DNA of 43,496 nt from an uncultured Bacteroidales bacterium. GTDB taxonomy: Bacteria; Bacteroidota; Bacteroidia; Bacteroidales; UBA932. The stretch is taken from positions 1 through 43,496 of the forward strand of contig CASEOO010000033.1 in assembly GCA_949289565.1 (NCBI GenBank). The letters are read 5' to 3'. Both the position numbers and the translations under genes were made by a program. Positions 34,336 through 43,395 of this stretch are shown in pieces (position 1 is the stretch's first letter; every line of letters begins with the position of its first letter). The notes below the pieces were generated by a model. The model made no database searches. It was not told where the DNA came from and saw only the letters and a program-made list of their open reading frames with translations.

Positions 34336-35010
34336 ATGTCTAAAGAAAACACAGAGAAAAATACTTCTGTCGCAGAGGCAGTGTCCAGGACAGAACTATT
34401 CTTTTCAAGCAACAAGAAAATCATCATGGCCGCTGTGGCCATAGTCATCATCGCCGCGGCCGGCATTTTCATCTATCACAAGTACGGGTATATGCCTGCA
34501 AAGCAGGAGGCTCTCGGCCAGGTGTTCCATGCTGAAGCCAATTTCCGCAACGGAGAATATGAGCTGGCGCTCAATGGTGACGGAAATGTTCTCGGCTTCG
34601 CGCAGGTTATCGACCAGTACGGCGCCAAGGCCGGAAAGGCTGTTTATCTGTATGCCGGCATCTGCGAGCTCAATCTCGGGAACTGGAACGAAGCCATCAG
34701 CTATCTCCAGAAATACCACGGGAAAGATGCCATCCTCAAAGCCAGGGCGCTCGCATGCATAGGAGATGCTTACACCGGCCTCGCAGACTATGCAAAGGCT
34801 GTGAGCTATTTCGAGAAGGCCGCATCCGTAATCGACAATGCATTCGCGGCCGCCTATATCCTCAAGGCTGGAGTGACATATGAGGCCATGGGCAATTACA
34901 CCAAGGCACTGGAGTCATACAAGACCATCAAGGAGCAGTATCCTATGTCCATGGAAGCCATGGATATAGACAAATACATCTCCAGAGCTGCAACCATATC
35001 AAGCAAATAA
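34336..35010 (+). CDS. Tetratricopeptide-repeat inner-membrane protein
   Basis: The start at MSKENTEKN (34336) gives 224 residues. An ATG at 34294 would add 14. A single transmembrane helix (about 27-46, IIMAAVAIVIIAAAGIFIYH) follows a short cytoplasmic tail. The rest contains about four TPR-like helical pairs, for example AGKAVYLYAGICELNLGNWNEAISYLQKY, ARALACIGDAYTGLADYAKAVSYFEKA and AAYILKAGVTYEAMGNYTKALESYKTI. The layout resembles the YfgM/TolA-binding type of periplasmic TPR proteins. It starts the plus-strand run and ends 14 bp before the YebC gene. Partner proteins are unknown. Confidence 0.82.
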   Translation: MSKENTEKNTSVAEAVSRTELFFSSNKKIIMAAVAIVIIAAAGIFIYHKYGYMPAKQEALGQVFHAEANFRNGEYELALNGDGNVLGFAQVIDQYGAKAGKAVYLYAGICELNLGNWNEAISYLQKYHGKDAILKARALACIGDAYTGLADYAKAVSYFEKAASVIDNAFAAAYILKAGVTYEAMGNYTKALESYKTIKEQYPMSMEAMDIDKYISRAATISSK

Positions 35011-35024
35011 ATTTCACATTATAT

Positions 35025-35768
35025 ATGGGAAGAGCATTTGAATTCAGGAAAGAAAGAAAATTCAAACGTTGGGGACACATGGCCCGTGTCTTCACCAAGA
35101 TAGGAAAAGAGATAACCATCGCCGTGAAGCAGGGAGGCCCTGATGTCACAGGAAACCCAAGGCTGAGAGCGCTGCTCCAGACCGCACGCAGCGAGAACAT
35201 GCCTAAGGACAACATCGAAAGGGCTATAAAACGTGCCAGCGACAAAGATCAGAGCGACTACAAGGAAGTGAATTTTGAAGGCTACGGCCCTCACGGAGTA
35301 GCTTTCCTCATTGAAGCCGCCACTGACAACAACAACAGAACTGTAGCAAACATACGTTCATATTTCACGAAAAGCGGCGGTTCGCTCGGCACATCCGGAA
35401 GCACTGAATATATGTTTGACCACAAATGCGTATTCAGGATGAAGAGCGCCAAGCCTGTGGACATCGATGAACTCGAGCTCGAGCTTATCGACTACGGAGC
35501 AGAAGAAGTATTCGAGGAAATAGACGAGGACGAGAACAAGACTATCGTCATCTACGGCGAATACACAGCATTCAACAACATCCAGAAATATATCGAGGAC
35601 AACGGCTATGAACTCGTGTCCGGTGAATTCACGAGAATTCCGAATGTGGATCTCAAGGAATTGCCTGCTGACCAGCGTGTGGAACTGGACAAGCTTATCG
35701 AAAGGCTTGAAGAGGACGATGACGTGCAGAACGTCTACCACACAATGAAGGTTGAAGACGAGGAATAA
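35025..35768 (+). CDS. YebC/PmpR/TACO1-family protein
   Basis: This 247-residue protein begins MGRAFEFRKERKFKRWGHMARVFTKIGKEITIAVKQGG. It has the family signatures NPRLRALLQTARSENMPKDNIERAIKRAS and YEVNFEGYGPHGVAFLIEA-like spacing (YKEVNFEGYGPHGVAFLIEAATDNNNRT). The C-terminal domain ends in a DDVQNVYHTM block followed by an acidic tail. YebC proteins are described as transcriptional regulators and, more recently, as factors that help ribosomes through proline stretches. Its start at 35025 is the standard family start. It lies 14 bp after the TPR gene and 40 bp before the carboxyltransferase gene. Confidence 0.95.
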   Translation: MGRAFEFRKERKFKRWGHMARVFTKIGKEITIAVKQGGPDVTGNPRLRALLQTARSENMPKDNIERAIKRASDKDQSDYKEVNFEGYGPHGVAFLIEAATDNNNRTVANIRSYFTKSGGSLGTSGSTEYMFDHKCVFRMKSAKPVDIDELELELIDYGAEEVFEEIDEDENKTIVIYGEYTAFNNIQKYIEDNGYELVSGEFTRIPNVDLKELPADQRVELDKLIERLEEDDDVQNVYHTMKVEDEE

Positions 35769-35808
35769 GGCCGCTGATTTTTCAAACAGAATTTAACTAG
35801 AGGAAAAT

Positions 35809-37371
35809 ATGAGTATCCAACAGGAAAAAATCAAAGAGCTTGTAGACCGCCGGGCAAAAGCCAGGATGGGCGGCGGGCAGAAGAGAATCGATGCCCAGCA
35901 TGCAAAAGGCAAGTTCACCGCCAGAGAAAGGATTGCGAAGCTTCTTGACGAAGGCAGCTTCGAGGAATTCGACATGTTCGTACAGCACCGCTGCTCGAAC
36001 TTCGGAATGGAGAAGACCAAATTCGACGGAGACGGAGTAGTCACTGGACAGGGAACCATCGACGGCCGTCTGGTGTACGTATTTGCACAGGACTTCACTG
36101 TGTCAGGAGGCTCTCTTTCAGAGACCATGGCACAGAAAATCTGCAAGGTGATGGATATGGCCATGAAAAACGGCGCTCCTTGCATCGGGCTGAATGACTC
36201 CGGCGGAGCACGTATACAGGAAGGCATCTGCGCGCTGGCAGGTTTCGGAGAGATTTTCCAGAGGAACATCATGGCTTCAGGCGTTGTCCCTCAGATTTCA
36301 GGAATTTTCGGTCCTTGCGCAGGCGGCGCAGTATACTCTCCTGCCCTCACGGATTTCAACATCATGGTGAAGAACACTTCATACATGTTCCTTACCGGCC
36401 CTGCCGTAGTCAAAAGCGTGACAGGTGAAGTCGTTACACAGGAAGAGCTCGGAGGTGCAAGCGTGCACGCCACAAAGAGCGGCGTAGCCCACTTCGCGGC
36501 AGAAGATGAAGAGGAAGGCATCAGGATCATCAAGGAAATTCTCAGCTATATTCCTCAAAACAACATGGAAGAGCCGCCATACGTGCCTACAAACGACCCT
36601 GTAAACAGGGTGGACGACCTGCTGAACGACATCATACCTGACAACCCGAACAAGGCATATGACATGTACCAGGTGATCGGCAGCATCGTCGATGACGGCA
36701 AATTCTTCGAGATACATAAGAACTGGGCCAAGAACATCATCATAGGATTTGCAAGGATGAACGGCAAGTCTGTCGGCATCGTGGCCAACCAGCCTAAGAT
36801 ACTCGCCGGAGTGCTCGACATCAATGCTTCCCGCAAAGCGGCCCGCTTCGTGAGATTCTGCGATGCATTCAATATTCCGCTGGTGACACTGGTGGATGTG
36901 CCAGGCTTCCTCTGCGGAACACAGCAGGAGTACGGCGGAATCATCGTGAACGGCGCCAAGCTGCTTTATGCATATGGTGAAGCTACTGTTCCAAAGGTGA
37001 CAGTCACCCTCAGGAAATCATACGGAGGCTCGCATATCGTCATGAGCTGCAAGCAGCTGCGTGGAGATATCAACTATGCCTGGCCTTCTGCAAACATAGC
37101 AGTGATGGGTGCAGACGGAGCTGTGGAGATTCTCTATTCAAAAGAGATCAAAGCTATCGAAGACCCTGCAGAAAAGGCAAAGGTGGCAGAAGAGAAGAAA
37201 AAAGAATACAACGACCTCTTCTGCAACCCATACCAGGCCGCCAGCTACGGCTACATCGATGACGTGATAGAGCCTCGGAACACACGTTTCCGCGTAATCA
37301 GGGCTCTCGAACAGCTCGCAAACAAGAAAGTGACCAATCCGGCCAAGAAACACGATAATCTTCCTATGTAG
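35809..37371 (+). CDS. mmdA: Acyl-CoA carboxyltransferase, methylmalonyl-CoA decarboxylase alpha type
   Basis: This 520-residue carboxyltransferase has both crotonase-like halves. The N half includes [33 protein letters not shown] and [13 protein letters not shown]. The C half includes [56 protein letters not shown] and [15 protein letters not shown]. It transfers a carboxyl group between methylmalonyl-CoA (or propionyl-CoA) and carboxybiotin. The biotin carrier is encoded at 37639. In Bacteroidetes this set serves propionate formation with sodium export when the membrane beta subunit is present. No beta subunit or biotin carboxylase gene lies nearby, so alpha subunit of the decarboxylase and beta subunit of propionyl-CoA carboxylase remain alternatives. 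Confidence 0.9.
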   Translation: MSIQQEKIKELVDRRAKARMGGGQKRIDAQHAKGKFTARERIAKLLDEGSFEEFDMFVQHRCSNFGMEKTKFDGDGVVTGQGTIDGRLVYVFAQDFTVSGGSLSETMAQKICKVMDMAMKNGAPCIGLNDSGGARIQEGICALAGFGEIFQRNIMASGVVPQISGIFGPCAGGAVYSPALTDFNIMVKNTSYMFLTGPAVVKSVTGEVVTQEELGGASVHATKSGVAHFAAEDEEEGIRIIKEILSYIPQNNMEEPPYVPTNDPVNRVDDLLNDIIPDNPNKAYDMYQVIGSIVDDGKFFEIHKNWAKNIIIGFARMNGKSVGIVANQPKILAGVLDINASRKAARFVRFCDAFNIPLVTLVDVPGFLCGTQQEYGGIIVNGAKLLYAYGEATVPKVTVTLRKSYGGSHIVMSCKQLRGDINYAWPSANIAVMGADGAVEILYSKEIKAIEDPAEKAKVAEEKKKEYNDLFCNPYQAASYGYIDDVIEPRNTRFRVIRALEQLANKKVTNPAKKHDNLPM

Positions 37372-37373
37372 TT

Positions 37374-37592
37374 ATGGACAGACTTATGACTCCGGAAAAA
37401 GCAGGGATGCTCGCCAGGGCGATGGAACAGACCCTCGCAGGCGAAACGTATGCCGCCATAGCGATGGCACTGCAGATGGAAGCATGCGGAATAGTCCACG
37501 ACCAGGAAAGCTTCGTCCTCACCATAAAGCCGACTTTCAGCGCTTGGGCGGACAGGCACTCGACTCTCAGGCAGCTGCCTGAAAGAAAATAA
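37374..37592 (+). CDS. Small protein between carboxyltransferase and biotin carrier genes
   Basis: This 72-residue protein begins MDRLMTPEKAGMLARAMEQ 2 bp after the mmdA stop. The middle (ETYAAIAMALQMEACGIVHDQESFVLTI) and end (FSAWADRHSTLRQLPERK) resemble the C-terminal tail of OadG/MmdD-type small subunits: an Ala-rich AAIAxAL helix, an acidic HDxES turn, then SxW and RK near the end. Unlike those subunits it has no transmembrane helix. It may link the carboxyltransferase to the carrier or to a membrane subunit encoded elsewhere. The assignment is by position and faint sequence resemblance. Confidence 0.6.
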   Translation: MDRLMTPEKAGMLARAMEQTLAGETYAAIAMALQMEACGIVHDQESFVLTIKPTFSAWADRHSTLRQLPERK

Positions 37593-37638
37593 GAAAAATC
37601 TGTCGGACAGACGGAAAGAACAGTAAAAACAAGAAACA

Positions 37639-38133
37639 ATGAGCCAGTATAAATTCAGAATCAACGGCAACGAATATAATGTCGAGATCAATTCCATAAA
37701 CGGAGACAGCGCAACAGTCACTGTAAATGGAATACAGTATTCAGTGGAATCAGGCGTGGCCGCCTGCTCAGCCGCAGCTGCGGCAGTACAGGCTCCGGCG
37801 GCAGCTCCTGCACCGGCACCTGCCGCACCTGCTCCTCAGCCTGCCGCGGCTTCCGCACCTCAGGCCGTGACACCTAAGGCAGAGACAGCACCAGCTCCGA
37901 CGCCAGCGGCATCCGGAGCCGGGAAACCAGTCCCTGCCCCGCTCCCTGGAGTAATCGTGGAGATCTGCGTGAATGTAGGAGATGCTGTAAAACAGGGACA
38001 GAAAGTAGCAGTGCTCGAAGCCATGAAGATGGAAAACGACATTGAAGCCACGATGGGCGGGACAGTGACTGCCATCAACGTGAACAAAGGAGATTCAGTA
38101 CTGGAGGGAACACCTATCGTTACCATCGCGTAA
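37639..38133 (+). CDS. mmdC: Biotin carboxyl carrier protein of the decarboxylase/carboxylase
   Basis: This 164-residue protein has an N-terminal domain (MSQYKFRINGNEYNVEINSI), an Ala/Pro-rich flexible linker (about 45-95) and a C-terminal biotinyl domain. The domain has the biotin-accepting Lys in EAMKMEN and a conserved PLPGVIVEICVNVGDAVKQGQ start. It carries CO2 between the carboxyltransferase and its partner. It is the last gene of the run and is followed by a strong terminator. Confidence 0.9.
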   Translation: MSQYKFRINGNEYNVEINSINGDSATVTVNGIQYSVESGVAACSAAAAAVQAPAAAPAPAPAAPAPQPAAASAPQAVTPKAETAPAPTPAASGAGKPVPAPLPGVIVEICVNVGDAVKQGQKVAVLEAMKMENDIEATMGGTVTAINVNKGDSVLEGTPIVTIA

Positions 38134-38154
38134 GTACAGCAAGACAGAATTTGA

Positions 38155-38207
38155 AAAACGAAGAAGGTGTGAATGAGACATGGCACATTTTCTTCGTTTT
38201 TTTATTT
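38155..38207 (+). terminator. Terminator after the biotin carrier gene
   Basis: AAAACGAAGAA pairs with TTCTTCGTTTT, and the stem extends inward through GGTGTG/CACATT with two G-T pairs around a 12-nt loop. TTTT and an AT-rich tail follow. Confidence 0.85.
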
Positions 38208-38318
38208 AAAGAAAAAATTGGAAAAGATCGCCCGCACACAGAAAAATAGGGTTCCGGATTGCTTTCCAATTTCAGATAAAGTAATATAATGCATTTTATA
38301 CAGCAGGAACAAGGCGGC

Positions 38319-41300
38319 ATGACATCTCCAGAACAGAAAAAAATGAAGATGGACCTCAGCGACAGGATACTGATACTGGACGGAGCTATGGGCACCATGA
38401 TCCAGAGATACTCCCCTGCCGCTGACGGAAACAACGACAGGCTGAACTTAGACGCCCCGGAAGTCATCGCCAGAATCCACAGGGAATACATCGAGGCAGG
38501 AGCAGATATCATCGAGACAAATACATTCAGCTCGAACAGAATATCCCAGAGCGAATACAGTCTCTCAGACAAAGCCGCGGACATGGCTTTCGCAGGAGCC
38601 TCAATAGCGCGGAAAACCGCAGACAGCTTCGCAGAATCAGGAAGGAAGGTATATGTGGCAGGAAGTGTCGGGCCTACATCTAAATCCCTGTCCCTGTCGC
38701 CCGATGTAAATGACCCGTCTTACAGGCAATACAGTTTTGATGACATCGCCGCGGCATATAAAGAGCAAATCCGCGCTCTTGTCAGCGGAGGCGTGGACAT
38801 GATACTGATCGAGACATGCTTCGATGCATTGAATGTAAAAGCCGCGCTCTATGCCATTTCAGAACTGTTCCCTGAAAAGAATTTTCCTGTGATGATATCA
38901 GTGTCAGTCGGAGACAGAAGCGGAAGAACTCTGACAGGCCAGACCCTGGAAGCATTCTACACAGCTGTGCGGCACTATCCGCTGCTTTCATTCGGGCTGA
39001 ACTGCTCATTAGGTGCAGAAGGCCTCGCCCCATTGATAAAGGATGTCGCGTCTTTCGCCGGCTGCGCGGTGAGCTGCTATCCAAATGCCGGGCTTCCGAA
39101 TGAGCTTGGAGGCTACGATGAGACCCCTGAAAAGATGGCCTCCGACATGAAATCTATCGCTCAGAACGGACTGCTGAACATAGCCGGAGGATGCTGCGGG
39201 ACCACACCGGACCATATCCGGGCCATAGCCTCGGCGCTGAGGGACATAAAACCTCGGGCAATTCCTGCCGGTACAGACACGGAGACTCTGAAAGTCAGCG
39301 GGCTGGATGTTGTCACTGTCGATATTGACAAAAACCGGTTCACTAACATCGGAGAAAGGACGAATGTAGCCGGCTCCAGAAAATTCGCAAGGCTCATCGC
39401 TGAAAAGAAATATGACGAAGCCCTGGAGATAGCCGCGAACCAGATAGAAAACGGAGCAAGCATCATAGATGTGAATATGGACGATGCCATGCTGGACAGC
39501 GCCCATGAAATGAAAGTGTTCGCCAGATACATCTCCAATGACCCGAATGTCGCCAAGGCGGCGCTGATGATAGACTCATCACACGAGGAGACCATTCTGG
39601 CAGGACTTAAGAATGCGCAGGGAAAATGCATTGTAAATTCCATCAGCCTGAAAGACGGCGAAGACGAATTTCTGCGCAAAGCCAGGGAAATCAATTCACT
39701 CGGAGCCGCCATGGTAGTGATGGCATTCGATGAAAAAGGCCAGGCCGCAGATTATGAAAGGAAGATAGAAATTTGCGCCAGGGCATACAGGCTGCTGACA
39801 GAAAAGGCCGGCATATGCCCGCATGACATCATCTTCGATGTGAATGTGCTTTCGATTGCCACCGGCATTGAAGAACATTCAAGATACGGAATAGACTTCA
39901 TCGAAGCTGTCAGGTGGATCAAGACGCATCTGCCAGGAGCATTGACCTCAGGCGGAATATCGAATCTGTCGTTCGCTTTCAGGGGAAACAGCAGAGTCAG
40001 GGAAGCCATGCATTCTGCATTTCTTTACCATGCGATAAAGGCAGGGCTGGATATGGCAATAGTGAACCCGTCGATGCTTGAGGTATACGATGACATCGAC
40101 CCTGAGCTCCTGGAGAAAATAGAAGACGTTATCTTCGACAGAAGAAAAGATGCCACGGACAGGCTGATAGAGCTGGCATCGAAAATGGCCGCTGAAGACG
40201 CTGCACTGAAAAGCGGAGAAAAGAAAATTGCCGCGGCAGACGGAAAGGATGCCGCAGGCACCCCGGAAGAACGGGTGAAAAAAGCTCTGGTGAAGGGAGC
40301 GGCCGGAAATCTCGAAGCGGACCTCATGGCATTGCTCGAAGAGAAAGGCAGCGCTGTAAAAATCATAGAGGGTACGCTGATGTCAGGGATGGAGACTGTC
40401 GGAGAATATTTCGGGCAGGGGAAAATGTTTCTGCCGCAGGTGGTCAAATCTGCCAAAATCATGAAAGAAGCAGTCGACATCCTGCAGCCATACATGAATG
40501 AAGATGCCGTGTCCGGCAATGGCCCTGCGGCTGGCGCAATGCCTTCAGACTCCGCCGAGGCTCCGTCTTCAGGCAATGTCAGGAAACCGAAAATAGTCAT
40601 CGCTACTGTAAAGGGAGACGTACACGACATAGGGAAAAATATCACAGCCATCGTTCTGAGCTGCAACGGATTCGAGATAATTGACCTGGGCGTAATGGTG
40701 GAAAAAGAAAAAATACTGGATACGGCCCAGGATGTCGGGGCGGACATAGTAGCAGTGAGCGGGCTTATCACGCCTTCGCTGTTCCAGATGGAGGAAATAT
40801 GCAGGGAGATGAGCCTCAGGAAAATGACTGTGCCGCTGTTCATAGGAGGGGCGACTGCCTCCGCTCTGCACACCGCTGTGAAACTGGCACCGCTGTACAG
40901 CTATGTTTTCTATGGTTCTGACGCTTCGGCAAGTGCAGTCATGGCCAAGCGGTACATGAGCGGCAGAGAGAAGTTCATCGCTGAAGAGCATCGGAAACAA
41001 GATGAACTCAGAGCCCTGTACATGAGCAGGGAAAAGAAAAATGAAGCCGCCCCGCCGCCATCATTCCCTGCGGAGAGCTTCCTGAAAAGGCAGGACCTGA
41101 GCATTGATTCCATGCCGGCCGCTGAAATCCGGGCAGACGAACTGATGCCATACTTCGACTGGAAGATGTTCTACCTCATATGCAGAATGAAAGACACCCA
41201 GGGAGAAGCCGCGAGAGAATTGAAAGAGGAAGCGCTCGCCAGAATCAGAGAGATGAATGCTGACGGAGTCCTTAGAATCACTGCCGCCATGGAATTCTTC

Positions 41301-41885
41301 GACGCATGGTCGGAAGGAGACACCATAGCCATGGAGAAAAACGGTGAAAAGTTCAGCATTCCTATGCTCAGGCAAGAAAACGCCACTGTGATGAAAGACG
41401 GGTCGAAAGCCTGCCTGTCGCTGGCGGATTTTGTCCCTTCACTGGATTCCGGATTGAAGTCAGCCTGCGGATTTTTCGCAGTCAGCGCTGACGCTCCAGT
41501 GGAAAAAGACCTGGTCACCCAGGCCGTGCTCGACACTCTGGCAGAAGCTGCATCATCCAAGCTTGACTGCGATATCCTGAAAGCTGTCAGCACAGAAGGG
41601 ATGAAAGTGGTGAAACCTGCGGCAGGCTATCCATGCTTTCCAGACCATTCTGTCAAAGCCGAGATACTGGAACATTTGAAAGACGTGGAAAAGCTCGGCA
41701 TATCGTTGAGCGAAAGCTACGGAATGCACCCTGACGCATCTATCTGCGGAATGATTTTCATTCATGCCCAGGCCTGCTATCCGGACATCAGGCACATAAG
41801 CAGGGAACAGTTTTCCGATTATTGCCGCAGGCGCAAAATAGATGAGGCTGAAGGCAGGATATTGCTGGGGCATCTTCTGGATTGA
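38319..41885 (+). CDS. metH: Cobalamin-dependent methionine synthase
   Basis: The start at 38319 (MTSPEQ) is preferred because AAGG lies at good spacing before it. An in-frame ATG at 38289 would give 1198 residues. Residue numbers here count from 38289. The order of domains is: homocysteine-binding (about 25-320, NCSLGAEG and GGCCGTTPDHI zinc cysteines), pterin-binding (from about 345, FTNIGERTNVAGSRKF), cobalamin cap, cobalamin-binding (DVHDIGKN, axial His779) and the C-terminal reactivation domain (KPAAGYPCFPDHS, ESYGMHPDASICG). It methylates homocysteine using methyl-tetrahydrofolate. metF follows directly and supplies the methyl donor. No cobalamin riboswitch was seen in the 185 bp upstream. 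Confidence 0.95.
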   Translation: MTSPEQKKMKMDLSDRILILDGAMGTMIQRYSPAADGNNDRLNLDAPEVIARIHREYIEAGADIIETNTFSSNRISQSEYSLSDKAADMAFAGASIARKTADSFAESGRKVYVAGSVGPTSKSLSLSPDVNDPSYRQYSFDDIAAAYKEQIRALVSGGVDMILIETCFDALNVKAALYAISELFPEKNFPVMISVSVGDRSGRTLTGQTLEAFYTAVRHYPLLSFGLNCSLGAEGLAPLIKDVASFAGCAVSCYPNAGLPNELGGYDETPEKMASDMKSIAQNGLLNIAGGCCGTTPDHIRAIASALRDIKPRAIPAGTDTETLKVSGLDVVTVDIDKNRFTNIGERTNVAGSRKFARLIAEKKYDEALEIAANQIENGASIIDVNMDDAMLDSAHEMKVFARYISNDPNVAKAALMIDSSHEETILAGLKNAQGKCIVNSISLKDGEDEFLRKAREINSLGAAMVVMAFDEKGQAADYERKIEICARAYRLLTEKAGICPHDIIFDVNVLSIATGIEEHSRYGIDFIEAVRWIKTHLPGALTSGGISNLSFAFRGNSRVREAMHSAFLYHAIKAGLDMAIVNPSMLEVYDDIDPELLEKIEDVIFDRRKDATDRLIELASKMAAEDAALKSGEKKIAAADGKDAAGTPEERVKKALVKGAAGNLEADLMALLEEKGSAVKIIEGTLMSGMETVGEYFGQGKMFLPQVVKSAKIMKEAVDILQPYMNEDAVSGNGPAAGAMPSDSAEAPSSGNVRKPKIVIATVKGDVHDIGKNITAIVLSCNGFEIIDLGVMVEKEKILDTAQDVGADIVAVSGLITPSLFQMEEICREMSLRKMTVPLFIGGATASALHTAVKLAPLYSYVFYGSDASASAVMAKRYMSGREKFIAEEHRKQDELRALYMSREKKNEAAPPPSFPAESFLKRQDLSIDSMPAAEIRADELMPYFDWKMFYLICRMKDTQGEAARELKEEALARIREMNADGVLRITAAMEFFDAWSEGDTIAMEKNGEKFSIPMLRQENATVMKDGSKACLSLADFVPSLDSGLKSACGFFAVSADAPVEKDLVTQAVLDTLAEAASSKLDCDILKAVSTEGMKVVKPAAGYPCFPDHSVKAEILEHLKDVEKLGISLSESYGMHPDASICGMIFIHAQACYPDIRHISREQFSDYCRRRKIDEAEGRILLGHLLD

Positions 41886-41970
41886 TGAAATATATCCGCA
41901 AAAATTTTTGCCTGAATTGAGGATACGTATTCCGGCAAATCGCAGAAACAATATATACAAACTTTTGAAA

Positions 41971-42894
41971 ATGAAAATAAGAGATATACTGAAAGAGAGC
42001 ACAAAGCCTTTTCCATCACTGGAAATTGTGCCTCCTATGAAAGGCATAACAAACAGAGAGCTGGTAGAGTCTGTGAAACCATTCATGGAATTCAATCCCA
42101 GATATATCAATGTCACCTGCCACCGGGACGAATATGAATTCAGAGAAGAGGCGAACGGGACTTTCTCCAGGCATCTGGTCAGGAACAAGGTCAGCGAAGT
42201 GGCTGTCTGCAGCGCCATCATGTCAGCCTGCAAAATCGATGTAGTCCCTCATATGATATGCGGAGGGAATACCGCTGACGAGATTGACAACAAGCTGAGC
42301 GACCTGAAATTCCTCGGGATAGAGAACATCATGGCCCTGCGCGGAGACTGCATTGTAGGGGAAAAACGTTTTGTGCCTGCCGAAGGAGGCTACAGCTATG
42401 CCAGCGAACTGGTGGAAGCCATATGCGCTTTCGAAAAAGGGAACGACCTGTTCAGCATCGGTGTGGGCGGATATCCTGAAAAGCATTTCGAGGCTCCGAA
42501 TATAGAGACCGACATAGAGAACCTGAAAAAGAAGGTGGATGCCGGCGCCGACTATATCATCACCCAGATGTTTTTCGACAACAGCGTGTTCTATGACTAC
42601 GTGGACAGATGCCGCCAAGCAGGAATCACAGTGCCTGTGATACCTGGGCTCAAGCCGCTTACCACTGCCCGCCAGGTGTCCCTCCTTCCGGAATCCTTCT
42701 CCATAGACATACCTGTGGAGCTTACCCGGGAAATACGCTCTGCCAGAGGAAACAAGGAAGCCATTTACCAGATAGGGACAGACTGGTGCATAGCCCAGTG
42801 CCGTGACCTGCTGGCCCATGGAGTTCCTGCTGTGCATTTCTACACGATGGGAAAGGCGGAAAATATCGTCCGCATTCTCCGCGAGTGTTTCTAG
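41971..42894 (+). CDS. metF: Methylenetetrahydrofolate reductase
   Basis: The start at MKIRDILKES (41971) gives 307 residues. An upstream ATG at 41842 overlaps metH out of frame and adds an implausible 43 residues. Features include PSLEIVPPMKG, RYINVTCHRDEYEF, VVPHMICGG, NIMALRGD with the flavin/folate Asp, FSIGVGGYPEKH, ADYIITQMFFDN and VIPGLKPL. All match the TIM-barrel FAD enzyme that reduces 5,10-methylene- to 5-methyl-tetrahydrofolate. It lies 85 bp after metH in the same direction. HYMG at the end is followed by a normal stop. Confidence 0.95.
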   Translation: MKIRDILKESTKPFPSLEIVPPMKGITNRELVESVKPFMEFNPRYINVTCHRDEYEFREEANGTFSRHLVRNKVSEVAVCSAIMSACKIDVVPHMICGGNTADEIDNKLSDLKFLGIENIMALRGDCIVGEKRFVPAEGGYSYASELVEAICAFEKGNDLFSIGVGGYPEKHFEAPNIETDIENLKKKVDAGADYIITQMFFDNSVFYDYVDRCRQAGITVPVIPGLKPLTTARQVSLLPESFSIDIPVELTREIRSARGNKEAIYQIGTDWCIAQCRDLLAHGVPAVHFYTMGKAENIVRILRECF

Positions 42895-43022
42895 GGGATC
42901 TCGCTCCTTCCTGCCGCGGTCACTTCGTGACTTTTGGCCCACCCGCATCCTTAAACGTCTTTCTGCGAAAGACAGAACACTTCCATCATTGCAGAATTCC
43001 CTATAACTTCAGTTTTCTACTG

Positions 43023-43226
43023 CAATATTATGGAGCTGAAAAAACTGACGCGTCTCCTATTGAAATTACAGCAGACCCAGAAGGTTTTGATATGTTCGGT
43101 GGAGGCCCTGTAAAAGCATCTTCAGTATATTACTTGGTAGCAGTAGACAAGAATTCAGATGATGCAGATGAAAAGTTCTACAGAGAAAACATCAAATTCA
43201 TCACAGTCACCACTCCTGCAGAATAA
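43023..43226 (+). pseudogene. 3' remnant of an unidentified protein-coding gene
   Basis: A frame open through 43023-43226 reads as coherent protein (QYYGAEKTDASPIEITAD, then GPVKASSVYYLVAVDKNS and a KFITVTTPAE end). It has no credible start: the open frame runs back only into metF out of frame, with a non-protein-like stretch before about 43020. A strong terminator follows the stop at normal distance. It therefore looks like the tail of a gene whose front was lost by deletion. Base composition is about 40% GC in a sampled 60-bp stretch, lower than in metF. The family was not recognised. Confidence 0.4.
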
Positions 43227-43248
43227 GGAATACAATCCGCAGATATTG

Positions 43249-43296
43249 AAATTGGCCGTGTCCAACTGATGGGCACGGCCAATTTTTATTTAATTT
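43249..43296 (+). terminator. Strong bidirectional-type terminator
   Basis: AAATTGGCCGTGTCC pairs with GGGCACGGCCAATTT (one G-T pair) around the loop AACTGAT. It is followed by TTATTTAATTTT. It separates the metF/remnant region from the V-type ATPase operon. Confidence 0.88.
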
Positions 43297-43327
43297 TGGA
43301 AAATCTTTTTTATCTGAAAACAATTGC

Positions 43328-43335
43328 TAACTTTG
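43328..43335 (+). promoter_or_regulatory. -7 element before the V-type ATPase operon
   Basis: TAACTTTG matches TAnnTTTG. The nearest TTTG upstream (43295-43298) is 29 bp away, too far for a standard -33 box, so the upstream element is weak. Confidence 0.5.
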
Positions 43336-43395
43336 TTAGGATTATTTTTTGCTTGACCGCACTGACACGATTATAACTAAAGATCAATATACATT

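Larger units (their letters stand above)
42895..43395. other. Gene-poor stretch between metF and the V-type ATPase gene
   Basis: These 501 bp hold no intact gene. From left to right they show about 125 bp without recognisable content, a short GTCAC-TTC-GTGAC hairpin at 42919-42931, an apparent gene remnant to 43226, a strong terminator at 43249-43296 and a promoter-like box at 43328-43335. Confidence 0.7.

Noticed and set aside
38134..38318. Cobalamin or SAM riboswitch before metH
   Set aside because: The interval contains only the preceding gene's terminator and AT-rich DNA. No cobalamin-box or SAM-type core was seen.
40025..40873. 282-residue open frame antisense to metH
   Set aside because: Lies fully inside metH, is rich in Ser and Met, and has no domain signature.
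42919..42931. Small GTCAC/GTGAC hairpin followed by TTTT after metF as a terminator
   Set aside because: The stem is only 5 bp with a 3-nt loop, too weak to call as a terminator. The one at 43249-43296 is far stronger.
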